Shown: positions 10,415-23,800, counted from the stretch's first letter. The stretch is 64,000 nt of DNA from Spinacia oleracea (GCF_020520425.1 NC_079492.1:115665157-115729156), one strand, 5' to 3'. Program-made: numbers and translations. Notes: generated from the letters alone by a model not told the origin.

Positions 10415-11812
10415 TGAAGGAAATAATGCCCTTGGTCCAAGTATGCATTCTATGTTAAGTCTAATAAATGCGGTTCAGTATTAATTAACAAGTTAATAAT
10501 TCAGTGAGATCAAGTGAGCTGAATGCCTAGCTAGAGGCCGCTTCAGTTCAAGTGGAATTAATGATATTAATCCACAGCTTACTCTTGACTGAACCCGTAG
10601 GGTCACACAAATAGTACGTAAACGGATCAAGTATTTAATGGCATTAAATACTCCATCTATGAATATTCGGAACCGACGGATCTTGGTTTCAGTGGGAGCT
10701 AAGATCGTCACAGGCAAGAAATGAATACTCCGGAAACGATGATATTGCCGGAAACGGAAATATGGATCGTATCGGAAATATAAATATTATCCAAGTCGTA
10801 GATGTTGCCGGAAACGGAAACATGGTACGTATCGAAAAATATTATCGGAAATGGAAATATTACCAGAATCGGAAATATTGCCGGAAACGGAAATATTGTC
10901 AGAATCGGAAATATTACCGGAATCGGAAAATAATTCCGGAAACGGAAATATTAAATATTTGTTCGATACGGAAATTAATTCCGGAATCGGAAATATTAAA
11001 TATTGTTCGTATCGGAAATGAATTCCGGAATCGGAAAATTTAATCGGAAGCGCATCGTACGAATAAGCATCGGACGAGGCCTGCCGGACGAGGCCCAGCA
11101 CGAAGCCAGGCCATCGCCCAGCAAGCCATGCGCGCCGCACAAACAGCCACGCCAGGCCCAGCGCAAGGCCAGGCCCAGCAGGCCGTGGCAGCGCGCACAG
11201 CGCGCGCAACGCGCGCGGGCGCTGCGTGGGCTGCTGCTCGTGCGCACGCATGGGCGGCCCATCGTGGCTGCCGTGTGTGCGTGTGTAAGTGTTTGTGTTC
11301 GTGCACGTTTCCTAAAACGTGCAGAGTTCGGTTAATGATTAAATTCCTAATTCTATTTGATAAATTAATTAAATTAGAGTTCTTGTAGGATTCTAGGTTT
11401 AATCAATTTGTATCTGAATAGGATTCCAATTCCCTTTCCATACCCCTATAAATATGTGGCCTGGGTTCACAATTTATAACAGAAGTTTAAAAAGTATTCA
11501 AAAGTGAGTTTTTGAGAGAAAAATTCAGCCACACATCTTGCTCAAAAGTGCCGAAAATTCTAGTACCTTAAGGGCGATTCTAGTTGGTCAATCTTAAGGC
11601 GGATCCGGACGTGCTGTGGACTATCTACGGAGGGACGACACTTGGAGTCCTAAAGACTTGTTCTTGTTCGGTTCGGGCGCAGCTAGGGAAGGCACGCAAC
11701 AAAGAGTATGCATCTAATCTATGCTAAATGATTATGTGTAAATAATATGTTTTCCTGGGTTTATGGTTTTTCCGCATGATTTATGAATTGTCATATGTAT
11801 CATAACCTAACA
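10415..11812 (+). repeat. 5' LTR of the copia element
   Basis: Starts TGAAGGAAATAATGCCC and ends ACCTAACA. The U3 region has a field of short direct repeats (CCGGAAACGGAAATATT-like, about 10745-11045), then a GC-rich block (about 11060-11270). A TATA box TATAAATAT lies at 11447-11455, so R should start about 30 bp downstream, near 11480. Reading frames here on either strand come from the repeats and are not genes. Confidence 0.93.
11447..11455 (+). promoter_or_regulatory. TATA box of the copia LTR promoter
   Basis: TATAAATAT is preceded by CATACCCC, in the second half of the LTR as expected for the U3/R boundary. The identical copy in the 3' LTR is at 20441-20449, where it could drive transcription into the downstream LINE sequence. 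Confidence 0.7.
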
Positions 11813-11813
11813 G

Positions 11814-11827
11814 TGGTATCACGAGCC
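11814..11827 (+). other. Primer-binding site (tRNA-iMet type) of the copia element
   Basis: TGGTATCACGAGCC starts 2 bp after the 5' LTR. It matches the TGGTATCAGAGC context complementary to the 3' end of initiator tRNA-Met, with a one-base insertion (C after ATCA). Confidence 0.8.
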
Positions 11828-12889
11828 CCTTATTATTTTCATAATCTAATTTGCATAAACATGGTTAAATATTACAAATTTGCAAGAATTAAAAGGGGTG
11901 ATTAATTTTCGTAATTGTTAATTAATTGCAAATTGCGTTTATTTAATTATACGTACGCAGTTTTTCGGCAGTTTCTTCGTTACTCATCCAAATCGAGTGA
12001 TTTTTGTGTCAATTCCGCATGTAAAAGGCATTCTAAAATTTTGACAAAAATAATATTTTTCTGCCGAACCCAGAATTCTCAAATTCGAAGCCTAACTATG
12101 ACTTTTCGAAGGTTTTAGTTTTTCGAATGCAAAATTTCGTAAATTTAAGATGTTAAATTAAATATTTGCGATTCTTGTTGATAAATCTTGAATTTTTGAT
12201 TGACCTACTGCATATGTTTAACAAGTTTGAATGCCTAGTCTTGTTAATTATGCAATCTAATTTGTAATTATAATTAATTTGTTGAAAATTAGAATAATTT
12301 AGAATTAATTTGATTTTCATAATTAATTGTAATTTAATTAGAAACCTATGATTAAAAACCACCATAAAAAATTGTAAATTTATGATAAATTTTAAATTTT
12401 TATGACCTAGACTTGAATCCATAACAATCGGAAATCAATTGGATAATAAATTTTCGATTTTTTCGCCCTAAAATTATGAAATTAATAATATTTATTAATT
12501 TGTCATTAATTTTATAAATTTTAAATTTTTTATGCGATTCGTTCATAAAACTTGCACGCACGAAGCAATGGACGCTTCGTGTTACCCTTAAGGGGTGTTG
12601 TATAATGCGGGCATGCGACGACGAGCAAGGGAGCTCGTCGCCCGTGCGGCACGAATGCAATGAGCAAGGGCGTAGTGCACGAGCACAAGGCAGCAGCCCT
12701 GCCTTGTGTCGTGTGCCACGACCAATGGACGAATGGGCATGGGCGTAGGGCGAGCCAAGGCAGTCGCGTGTGGGCAGCAAGCGAGCTGCGCCACAACGCG
12801 CGCTGCCTCGCACAAGAGCGCGCAGCCTCGCGCGCAGCGAGCGCAAGCTCGCGTGCCACGAGCGCTGCGCCCAGCATTGCTCGCGCGCA

Positions 12890-13016
12890 CAGCGAGCGAT
12901 GTCGCCCGCCCAGCGAGCGATGTCGCGCGACCAGCGAGCGATGTCGCGCGCCCAGCGAGCGATGGCTCGCGCGCCCAGCGAGCGATGTCGCGCGCCCAGC
13001 GAGCGATGTCGCGTGC
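12890..13016 (+). repeat. 21-bp GC-rich tandem repeat in the copia interior
   Basis: About six head-to-tail copies of a CCAGCGAGCGATGTCGCGCG unit (20-23 bp) lie inside a GC-rich island at 12590-13165. The island is otherwise in AT-rich surroundings and is also rich in GCGCGC. The long frames read from both strands here arise from the repeat and are not genes. Confidence 0.8.
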
Positions 13017-16000
13017 GATGAGCGCTGGCGCGCGCAGCGAGCACCAATGCATGCGGAGGCTTGCGATGGGGATGCAGCAGCTATGCGACGAGCGCATGGG
13101 CTGCGCACACATGGCCAGCAATGGCTGTGTGCGTGCGGCCCATGGACGTGCAACGCGTAGGGTGTTTGCGTTACGATTAAAGATCGTTTTGAATGTTTAA
13201 TTTGAAAATTTCAGTTCACGTAATTTTAATTAATTTTAAAATTAATAATTTAAATTATTTTTTTTGGATTTTAATTTTGAATATTGTAATTATAATAAAT
13301 GTTATTTATTCTAATTATTTTATTAAAATTAAAATCATGAATTAATTTAAATAACGACTGAAATTAAATTAAACTTTTTGGATTCAATTATAAATTTATA
13401 TGAGCTTTAAATTTTAATTAAATTTGTATGTTTCCGGTTAGACTAGAAATACATTTTTATGTTTTAAATTGGTAAAGCATATGAATTTATTGGTTTAAGT
13501 GGGAGCGCTTTTTAGTCATAAACTCTTGATTAGGTCTACAAATCCTTAAGGTTAAAACAACTTGATTAGAATTAATAAGGACTGAATAATTGGTAGATTA
13601 TTGGTGCCCTTGATTAATTGCTGCAAATGTTTACGTGATGCATAATGTGTTTTACTAACCAGCTATGTGGGCCATTCATGATAATTAATGGGTGAATGGT
13701 ATATATTGTATATGTACTGTTTTGCAGGTTATGAAGTGACTAGTATGGCCCAAATAGGATAGAAAATATGGTCTGCGTACCATTAATTTGAATGTAATTG
13801 GTCTGAAGTACCAAAGTTATTTTTCAATTCAAATATGGTCTGCGTACCATCAAATAGTTGTAATTAGTTATAGCTTATCCTATTTGAAGAAAATGGTGCC
13901 TCCCACGGAGATTTTCAAGACGGACTTTGAAGTTAAAGCTTCAAGATGAAGTCGGGCCATACTAGATCACAAATATCTTATGCATGTTTTAAGTTATTTA
14001 TTGCTTTTAAATATGTCTTAAAATGCATGAGATCAAAAGCTTGATTATGTTGCATGATTAAGGATTTTAGTTCACTTAAAATCTAACCAACATAGTAAGA
14101 GCTTTAAGTTCCAAACTTAAAAATTGAGTTAAAAGGTGCCATGCCAAAATATACACTTGCTTGGATATCCTTTACATCAATTTAGTAATAGTTTTCGCTC
14201 AGCGAGGTGTTACTTATTGGTCCTAAAGGGGCAAGGTACACAAATAATTGTGAGTACATGTTAGTTTTGGTGAAACTCAACGATATAAGTAAGGAGTCCT
14301 TTTATGTCGTGGCAAAATCGATAGGTTTACCTAATAAGTTCTTAGACGTACCTATCAACCAAGAGTAGTTTTTAGACTATTAGCAAAAGGCTTTTGCTTA
14401 CCTAAAATGTTTTAGAATTGAGTCGACAAACTGTGCTTAATTCTTCAATGGTTTTAGGGTCTTGGAATCATTTTATTCACACCTGCCGGAACAATAAAAT
14501 CGAATAAAATGCTAATAACTTGTTTAAATTGCATGGTTGCTTTAATTTCAAGTTATTATTCATGATAAATGTTTAGACTTTGCATGCTTCAATGTATGTT
14601 TTAATTATTCTTTATAATTAAATATCTTGCACTGCAATAAATCCTTTTAGAAAGGTAACAGTAAATTTCCTCGATTGGTAGTGAATCCAAGAACGATTCA
14701 CGGAAATGAGAGAAAGTGAGCAATTTAAAATGTACGTTTCTTTTAGCGACTTTTATGGTTGTTTTCGAAGATCAAAATCGAATGGCAAACCAATTGGTGC
14801 TTGTGAATTCAAAATACACTGTAGTTTTGAGATCATAAAGCATTGAGCTTAAACGCTCAGCTTTACCAATGGTTAACAACCTAATATCTTTGTCCATTTA
14901 ATTCTCGAATGAGTCTAGTCCCTAGACATTCGAATAGATCGATGCTTAGAGAACTTTAGAAGCTTCTAATAAGATCATCTAGTTGAAACAAAATATTCAA
15001 CATAAATTAAAATGGTAAAGAACCTTGTTGGTGACATTGGACATGTCTAACAAAGTATAAAAGTCAACACTAAAGAATTCAATTCTTAAGACTATAAGAA
15101 AGGGTACAAGAAATAGGAAAACGAGGAACAAATGAAAGGAATTTACGATTCCGTTTCTACCTATAAGTTTATGTTTAAAGAGAAGTGACCTAGCAATCAA
15201 ACTTCCTTGGTATCATATACCGCTTAAGGTTCTTACTTCGGTAATAACTCAAACAATGAAAGCTAGGATACACTAATGACCTACAAGTGGGAAATGAAGC
15301 ATGGCAATGCTACATTAGTTGTAGGGTCATCTAGTTTGTTTTAAGTCCTTTCAAAGGCTGGAACTTAATGGCTATTTTGTTCCATAATCAGCATACCTAA
15401 ATTTCTGCTTCAAACACAGAAAGACTCACATTCAGAAGAACAAAAACAATGCTTGATTGTTTGTTCATTTGAATGAAATGGTCATTTACAGAATGAGTCA
15501 ATATGCTTGATTAAAACAAACAACTCTTTAAAGAACTTTACTAGGTTCAAATCAACCCCTTGATTTGAGTTCCACAAATCTTTGGCATTGTTGCTTAGAC
15601 CATATCAACAAGTTAACATTCATAAGCTCTATTTTGATGGACTTCTGAAAGTTGATTGATTTCTAGATCATTTTAAGACTACTAGTCTTACTTGTTGAAA
15701 GTAACAAAAGATATGAACTATTGTTAGAACGCCTAGACAATGGAGTTCAAAGCTAAAGAAAGATTTTATGGCTTTATTATTTCACATGGATTTGAGTGAA
15801 TATAGGTTTATTTACTCAAATGTGATATAAGTTGAATCTGTTTGGCTAGTTCAAAGATTCAGAAGTATAAAATCCACTTGGCAAGAAATCATAAAGATCT
15901 AGGTTAGATCATGTTGATGATTACTTGAGACCAAATATGATCATCAATGATTGTGTGTTGTAATTTCACAATCTAGCTCCATAAGATATGGCATATCTAA

Positions 16001-16871
16001 GTTGGAATGATCGAAGTCGATTAGTACTTGATTCAATCAATGATGGATCATAAAGACTTTTCCTATAATCTCTAAAACAAAATGCTCAACTACCACCAAA
16101 CTAAACCAAATTCGTCAAAGCTATTGAAAAGTAATTTCAGAATATCTTTTCATAATATATCTAAAGAGTTCTTAAACTCAGTGGGAGCTTAGTGTTTGTT
16201 ATTCAACAAACTAAGGTCCAAGTATAGATATATGTTTCATTGTGATTTATTCAAATGAGACACAAGGGTATTGTTTCTACCACGAATTTTTGAGAACATA
16301 ATGTTTGTTTGCTCGAAATAATGTCCTTTTGGAGATTCGTTTCCAAAATGACAAGTGGGAGAAAATAGACCTCGAAAGTTTTCAAGGCGAACAACAAACA
16401 TAAACGGACATTCCGGAGGCTTTTCGAAGTGCTTCAGAAAACCCGAACTTATTTTTTAAGGACTTTAGAAGTGGCTTTAAAGAATAGACATCTCTTAGAA
16501 GACTTTACAAGTGCTTCAAGGAGAACAGAATATTCAAAGGACTTTCAAGTGGCTATTGATATTCTATTGTTTGATGTTCTATACCCAAGTAGGCATAGAA
16601 TTCAAGTCACTGAAACTATGAGATTCTTCTATCAGATAGTGAAGAAACATAGAGATCAGGTCAATGAAACTATGAGATTCTTCTATTAAATAGTGAAGAA
16701 ACCTACAACTTGCAGTCAAACTATTATAGATTAATGAGTTTGTGACTTGTAAGAAAGCTATGACGAAACCCAGATTCCCTAAAATGGTTAGAGGCCATAT
16801 ATAGACTCAAATGTTTTAAATGGTTAGAGGCCATAAAACATACTCAATGTTTTGATGACAAAATTGAAATT

Positions 16872-17084
16872 TTGTTGATTTGCAAGAATAGGTTCACACC
16901 TATTGGTTGCAAGTTTGTTTTAAGGATAAAAACCATCAAACATGAAATTGTGTTCACACACAAAGCGAAATTAGTTGCTAAAGGTTACAAGCAAATTCAT
17001 GGCATGGATTGTGTTGAAACCTCATGCAAAATCATAATGCTTAAGTCTATAATTCAAGCAATGATTGCATATTGGTACATATAG
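16872..17084 (+). pseudogene. Copia reverse transcriptase remnant
   Basis: A 70-codon stretch retains the start of the copia RT domain: IGCKFVLRIK, then THKAKLVAKGYKQIHGMDC and MLKSIIQAMIAY. These correspond to the conserved V-G-C-K-W-V-F/K-I-K ... KARLVAKG-Y-Q ... D-Y-x-E-T-F-x-P-V motifs of Ty1/copia RT. The key region after DC is already degenerate (ETSCKII), and no YVDD catalytic box follows in frame. It is a non-functional fossil that shows the lineage of the element. Confidence 0.75.
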
Positions 17085-18154
17085 CAAGTGGATGACAAAA
17101 CGTATTCCTCAATCAAATGTTGGAGTATAATATGTACATGGTATGTCATAGAATTTGTGGATCCAAATAAATGCTTGAAAAGGAAAGCTAGCTTATAAAA
17201 TCTAAGTACAGATTTAAGCAAGCAATTGGGAATTGGAACTGTATTTTAGTGAAACTAATAAGTATTTTAGTTTCATAAAATATACATGATTCTTATAGAT
17301 ATATAAGAAGTTTAGTGGGAGTACTTAAAACTTAATTGGTCCTATGTGTATCACACACATATCTCTCTATTGTGAAATAACATTCAAATGCTAATGACTT
17401 AGATTTGAAATTATTCATCAATAATGGACCATGGCGAAACTTAGTACATACTGGGTATTAAGATCTATTTACAAAGATCTTATGATATTATTTTGGATTA
17501 AGTAATGGCATTTACTAAATCAAACACGAAAGTCTCCATTGGAGATATTCGACCCATGTGAATAAATCTAAGTAAAGGATGTTTGAACTATGTATAAGCA
17601 TTTACTAAGTTAACATCAAAGAATCTAATGAGATTCTTCACCTATATTATATGTCAAAGAATTTAGCTGGATTCAGTATCTACTGAAATTGAATGAGCTA
17701 AAGTTACATGAATAGAATTCAATTGGAATTATTCTACAAAAGAATTTATCATGTATGATATAATATGAGGATCGCCAAAAACGTATCGTATGACTTTAGG
17801 CATGACGAACATATACCAATCTCTATTGATCTAAGTGAAGACCAATTAGATTGAGATCAAGAAAAACTTATGGTACCTGAAAAGGTACATAGGATTACTT
17901 CTTGATTCAAGGAAATAAAGATATGCTAAATATTGATGCTACACGCATAAACACTGGCAAAAGATCAAGCAAGACCCTTTGGAGTTAACCATTGATAAGG
18001 ACGAGCTATAGAGCATCGTGTTTTGAAATGGCAACATGGATTGGAGACCATGAGTTGTTGCGTGGGAAATTAAAATATTAATTTCTATGTTCTAAGATAG
18101 AGTTGGAAAGTTTTCCACATGTCTGTGAACTGCTTGGATAAGTAAATCCAAACA

Positions 18155-18220
18155 AAGCATCACTAGCAACAGTTGAAGTAAAAGTAATTATTGCCTAAGA
18201 AGCAATAAAACAGGGTTGTT
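18155..18220 (+). pseudogene. Copia RNase H trace
   Basis: ACAGTTGAAGTAAAAGTAAT and the following bases read as a decayed form of the copia RNase H motif S-T/A-T-E-A-E-Y-x-A-x-x-E-A, with an in-frame stop. It sits about 1.1 kb after the RT remnant, in the expected order. Confidence 0.4.
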
Positions 18221-19397
18221 TAAAGTTCTTCACTGAACTTGGGTAGATCACCTGTCTGCTGGCTTGATGGTTCTTCATTGAAAAATGCGTAGAACCACTC
18301 TTGAAGCAAGAAAAACGTCTGCTAACTTGATGGTTCTTCATTGCAAAATGAGTAAAACCACCATCGAAGTAAGAAAGACTAGATCACATAATAAACAAAC
18401 TCGAAAAGATCTTATCATCATATCTCGAAGAACATTCGATGAAAAGAATATTAAGATTGGCAAAGCGTGATAACTAAACCTATGCAACAAGTGAGAAGCA
18501 ACACTCACGTTGTAGCACTGGAAATCAAGCATAGCTTTGAATTCCATGAATTGTTTTAGAAGATGGGTTTGAGGCCCATGGTTATAAAACATTGGGGTTG
18601 AACATTTATCATATATGAAATGTATTTTCATATTCCATTTAATCTTGGTTTAGTATTAAATGATGAGTCCCTTCAAATTTGACGATATATTCAAGATAGA
18701 CTGTCAGGACCAGTCCTGTGACTAAGAAATGTCTATCAAGTGAACTTGAATGTCAAAGGTTGAAAATGGTCCCTAGTCGGAGTTTTCTATAAAATTGGAC
18801 GCATAGAAAACGTTAGACGACTAGAATGCAAGATGACTAGTAGTTCTGTTTCTTGAACTATGTGGACATGGCAATGTCATAATCATTTGCATAGATACTT
18901 ACTTTGGGAAGACTAGTATCGGACAAGACCTATGAAACTTTACTGTAAGAGATGAAAATCTGTCATAAGTAAATTTCATTAAATTATTAGACACTAAATC
19001 CTCAATACCTGAGTGATTTGAGATTACTTGTTTGAGAACTGGTTGCTTTGACGTTGACCAACCGTCGCACCGTAAAAGGAGGCTATAAAGGCAACGCTCA
19101 GGTAATCACCTATCAAACGAAGTCTAATCTCAAGATCGCAAGATTGGGATTGTCCTCCCATAAATCGGGATGAGATGCTTAAAAGTTGTACAAGGCCACT
19201 CGGAGAGCTAGAAACTGTGAAATGCATGGCCGTGCTCGGATGAATCATAGGCTATGATTATCTGTTTATTTGATCAGTTGAACTCTGAAACCGAGGAACA
19301 CCTCTGGACATAATAAGGATGACAACTCTTACCTTATGTTCAAGAGCAAGCATCGAGCGACAAAGGAATTAGGAAATGCACACTTGTCCCTAAGGAC

Positions 19398-19408
19398 AAG
19401 TGGGAGAC
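19398..19408 (+). other. Polypurine tract of the copia element
   Basis: AAGTGGGAGAC directly precedes the TG of the 3' LTR, matching the AAGTGGGAGA-type plus-strand primer of plant copia elements. Confidence 0.8.
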
Positions 19409-20806
19409 TGAAGGAAATAATGCCCTTGGTCCAAGTATGCATTCTATGTTAAGTCTAATAAATGCGGTTCAGTATTAATTAACAAGTTAATAATTCAGTG
19501 AGATCAAGTGAGCTGAATGCCTAGCTAGAGGCCGCTTCAGTTCAAGTGGAATTAATGATATTAATCCACAGCTTACTCTTGACTGAACCCGTAGGGTCAC
19601 ACAAATAGTACGTAAACGGATCAAGTATTTAATGGCATTAAATACTCCATCTATGAATATTCGGAACCGACGGATCTTGGTTTCAGTGGGAGCTAAGATC
19701 GTCACAGGCAAGAAATGAATACTCCGGAAACGATGATATTGCCGGAAACGGAAATATGGATCGTATCGGAAATATAAATATTATCCAAGTCGTAGATGTT
19801 GCCGGAAACGGAAACATGGTACGTATCGGAAAATATTATCGGAAATGGAAATATTACCAGAATCGGAAATATTGCCGGAAACGGAAATATTGTCAGAATC
19901 GGAAATATTACCGGAATCGGAAAATAATTCCGGAAACGGAAATATTAAATATTTGTTCGAAACGGAAATTAATTCCGGAATCGGAAATATTAAATATTGT
20001 TCGTATCGGAAATGAATTCCGGAATCGGAAAATTTAATCGGAAGCGCATCGTACGAATAAGCATCGGACGAGGCCTGCCGGACGAGGCCCAGCACGAAGC
20101 CAGGCCATCGCCCAGCAAGCCATGCGCGCCGCACAAACAGCCACGCCAGGCCCAGCGCAAGGCCAGGCCCAGCAGGCCGTGGCAGCGCGCACAGCGCGCG
20201 CAGCGCGCGCGGGCGCTGCGTGGGCTGCTGCTCGTGCGCACGCATGGGCGGCCCATCGTGGCTGCCGTGTGTGCGTGTGTAAGTGTTTGTGTTCGTGCAC
20301 GTTTCCTAAAACGTGCAGAGTTCGGTTAATGATTAAATTCCTAATTCTATTTGATAAATTAATTAAATTAGAGTTCTTGTAGGATTCTAGGTTTAATCAA
20401 TTTGTATCTGAATAGGATTCCAATTCCCTTTCCATACCCCTATAAATATGTGGCCTGGGTTCACAATTTATAACAGAAGTTTAAAAAGTATTCAAAAGTG
20501 AGTTTTTGAGAGAAAAATTCAGCCACACATCTTGCTCAAAAGTGCCGAAAATTCTAGTACCTTAAGGGCGATTCTAGTTGGTCAATCTTAAGGCGGATCC
20601 GGACGTGCTGTGGACTATCTACGGAGGGACGACACTTGGAGTCCTAAAGACTTGTTCTTGTTCGGTTCGGGCGCAGCTAGGGAAGGCACGCAACAAAGAG
20701 TATGCATCTAATCTATGCTAAATGATTATGTGTAAATAATATGTTTTCCTGGGTTTATGGTTTTTCCGCATGATTTATGAATTGTCATATGTATCATAAC
20801 CTAACA
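19409..20806 (+). repeat. 3' LTR of the copia element
   Basis: Equal in length (1398 bp) to the 5' LTR. Three differences were noticed: near 10834/19828 (A versus G), near 10965/19959 (T versus A) and near 11208/20202 (A versus G). It ends ACCTAACA, then the TCAGA duplication, then LINE sequence. Confidence 0.93.
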
Positions 20807-20811
20807 TCAGA
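20807..20811 (+). repeat. Target site duplication TCAGA (right copy)
   Basis: The second copy of the 5-bp duplication created by the copia insertion. Confidence 0.95.
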
Positions 20812-23800
20812 TGGGGACACAATTATCAACACCAATACCGTCTACTCAGAATCTCTTCCCGATAACAGAGGCAATGCCCCTTTGCACCCCGAAACCAGCC
20901 AGGCCATCATCACCGCCAGAATTGCAGGGTGCGCTTCTTTTGTTGGATTCCCTTCACCGAAAGGAGGAGGAGGTAATTCGCTTCTCACCCCAGAGAAGGT
21001 TTCAGATAGATCAGAGGGTGTACCAAACCCCTCTGGTTATCCCAAAAGGAACTCCTACGTTTCACTTGCTCTTAGAAAGCCACAGACTAGATATGGGGCG
21101 AGCGGATCGCTTTATGGTAATGTTCATCACGAGAAGTCAGGTGGTGGGCATGCAAGTTCAAGCGAGGTACAGTCAACTACCAATGAGGACGATGGAAGTT
21201 CATACACTGGTAACTCCGATTCGACTAGAAGATATAGGGTCGATGGGGATGTTCGAGCAATGGAAGGACTCCTCCCACAGGGCCCAAACCCTAATTCTGA
21301 AAGGTTGGTAAACAATCTCCGCCCTCTCCCGTGTTTAAATATGAAGATTGTGATGTGGAACGTTCGAGGTGCTGCGAGATATGACTTTCTCCCTTATGCT
21401 CGTCATATGGTCGATTCCCAAAAGCCTATGGTTTTCATTTTCATGGAAACAAAAGCTGATGATATGCGTGGAAGACAAGTTATGCTGCAATTAGGGTTTC
21501 AAGAGTATAAGGTGGTTCCTTCTAATTCCCGTCGTGGAGGGATTTGGGTTTTCTGGAAGTCTTCAGTTAGTCTGGTCACTTTCTCAACTGGAGAACATTT
21601 TTTCCATGCCCTTTTTCATTTCAAATATATGGGCAAGGAAGCTTTAGTAACTGGCATGCATGCCCCTAGTGCAGCTGCTCAAAGGCACCAAATGTGGAAG
21701 GATATTCAATCGGATCTTCCTCCGTCAACTACTCTTTGGTTGATTGGGGGAGATCTGAATGAAGTCACTTCTCAGTCTGAAAAAAGTGGTGGTAGGCCTT
21801 TTAGACCCTCTCAATGTTCTGATTTTACTAACTTTTGCGACGAGGCGGCTCTAATTGATATAGGATTTTCAGGCAATCCCTATACTTGGGATAATATGAG
21901 AGAGGGTGTAGCTGCTATAAGAGAACGACTTGATAGAGCTCTTGTTAACCCTCCCTGGATTAATGACTTTCCTCAAACTAAGGTACTTCATTTGCCTAGA
22001 ACTTTTTCAGATCATTCGCCAATTGTTATTTCTATGGATAATTCATACATGCATGGCTGTTTTCCGTTTAGATGCAAAGAAGTCTGGCTTGAGCACCCTG
22101 ATTTTGAGAATTTTTTTGTCAATAGTTGGAAACGCCCTAATGATGAGTTTTTAGATGGTCGTGATACTTTTCTTGAAAAAGTTAATAATTGGAATCATAA
22201 TGTTTTTGGGAATTTGACTAAGCAGAAGAAAAGATTGCTAGCTAGAATAGATGGTATACAAATCGCTTTAGCTAGGAACCATTCCAACTACCTAATTCAA
22301 TTAGAGAAAAACTTAACTTTGGAGCTTAATGACATTTTCAGAAAAGAAAGAATTATTTGGGCTCAGAAAGCAGGAATCAATTGGAGAAAATATAGTGATT
22401 ATAATACTAAGTATTTTCACCTGATTGCTAAAGTTAAACATTCAAGAGGAAAGATTCTAGCTGTAAAGGATATCACTGATGATACTTGGATTTTAGATCA
22501 AAGTCAACTTAAGAAAGTAGCTGCAGATCACTTTTCAAGAATTTTTAGCACTACTCATGTTTCTAGCTTGAGAACTATTACTTTTAGCCCAACCAATACT
22601 ATAACGGATGCTGATAGAATGAATCTTATGAGGGACCCAGATATTATGGAAATTAAAAATTGTCTTTCTCAAATGGATTCTATGAAATGCCCGGGCCCGG
22701 ATGGGATTCAAACTATCTTTTATAAGCGTTTTTGGGACACTTTGAAGGATACGATATGTAATTTTGTGATAAAGTGCTTTAAAGATTGCGATATTCCTAA
22801 GAGTATTAATAAATCTTATATATCTCTTATCCCTAAGAAAGAGGCGCCCACGTATATTTCGGACTTTAGACCTATAGGACTCTGTAATACGATTTATAAA
22901 TTAATTACGAAGGTCATTGTCACCAGAATAACTCCCATTTTGGGCAATATTATTAGCCCTCTTCAGTCTAGTTTTGTCCCGAATAGGGGTATTGAGGAAA
23001 ATATAATTGTGGTTAAGGAAGTTGCCCATTTTTTTCATAAAGCCAGTAAAAAGAAAAATGTTATGGCCTTGAAGATCGATCTTTCAAAAGCGTATGATAG
23101 TTTAGAGTGGAGTTTTATTAGAGAAACCCTTATAGGTTTTAATTTCCCTAATGGTCTAGTAAAGTTAATCATGAATTGCATTTCGGGCCCTCTTATCAAT
23201 GTGCTTTGGAATGGTGAGTTAACTACGGATTTCCGACCCTCGAGGGGAATTAGACAAGGTGATCCTTTATCGTCTTATATTTTCGTTTTTTGTCTTGAAA
23301 GACTTTCGTTAATGATTGAAAACCAGGTGGGACTAGGAAATTAGACTCCTTTGCGACTTTCGAAAAACATATCTTTGTCCCATATTTTTTATGCAGATGA
23401 TGTGTTTTTATTTGGTTCAGCTACTTTGAACAATTTAAACACTATTATGGAAGTAATCAACACTTTTGGGGATGTTTCGGGCCTCAGAATAAATCTTAAT
23501 AAATCAAGCATTATCTTTCCCCCTAAAATGAATCATTTACTTCGCGCAGAGCTTGCTGGTCAGTATAATCTTCGTTCCACCACCTCTTTTGGGAAATATT
23601 TAGGAATTAACATTAGTGCCAATAGACTCAAGATTAGTAATTATTCTGATCTTTTACAAAAACCATGGATAGAATTAAAGGTTGGCAGGCTAAATTGTTA
23701 AACATGGCTGGGAGATGCACCATGATCAAATCAGTTTTGAATTTTTATCCAGTGTATGCTATGAAAACTTGCCTCATCCCAAGTGGTGTGTTGGATTACA

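Larger units (their letters stand above)
11828..19397 (+). other. Interior of the copia element: non-coding with decayed pol
   Basis: No reading frame here encodes a credible gag or pol protein. The interior is AT-rich apart from a GC-rich block at about 12590-13165. Recognisable fossils are the reverse transcriptase at 16872-17084 and an RNase H trace near 18160-18215. Purine-rich GTGGGAG motifs recur (13498, 16180 and 17310). Confidence 0.75.
10415..20806 (+). mobile_element. Non-autonomous Ty1/copia LTR retrotransposon (10.4 kb), recent insertion
   Basis: The complete element has two 1398-bp LTRs (10415-11812 and 19409-20806) beginning TG and ending CA. A tRNA-iMet-like primer-binding site lies at 11814-11827, a purine-rich tract AAGTGGGAGAC just before the 3' LTR, and a TCAGA target duplication flanks it. 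By eye the LTRs differ at about three substitutions (about 0.2%), which indicates a young insertion. The 7.6-kb interior has no intact gag or pol, only decayed reverse-transcriptase and RNase H traces. It therefore depended on another element's proteins. Confidence 0.93.

Noticed and set aside
10787-11388. Overlapping long reading frames on both strands in the copia LTR (and again at 19781-20382)
   Set aside because: They arise from the CGGAAATATT repeats and the GC-rich block, occur in both LTRs, and show no protein family signal.
12400-13200. Several 160-215 codon Arg/Ala/Ser-rich frames
   Set aside because: Product of the GC-rich 21-bp tandem repeat with no stop codons; open in many frames at once, not a gene.
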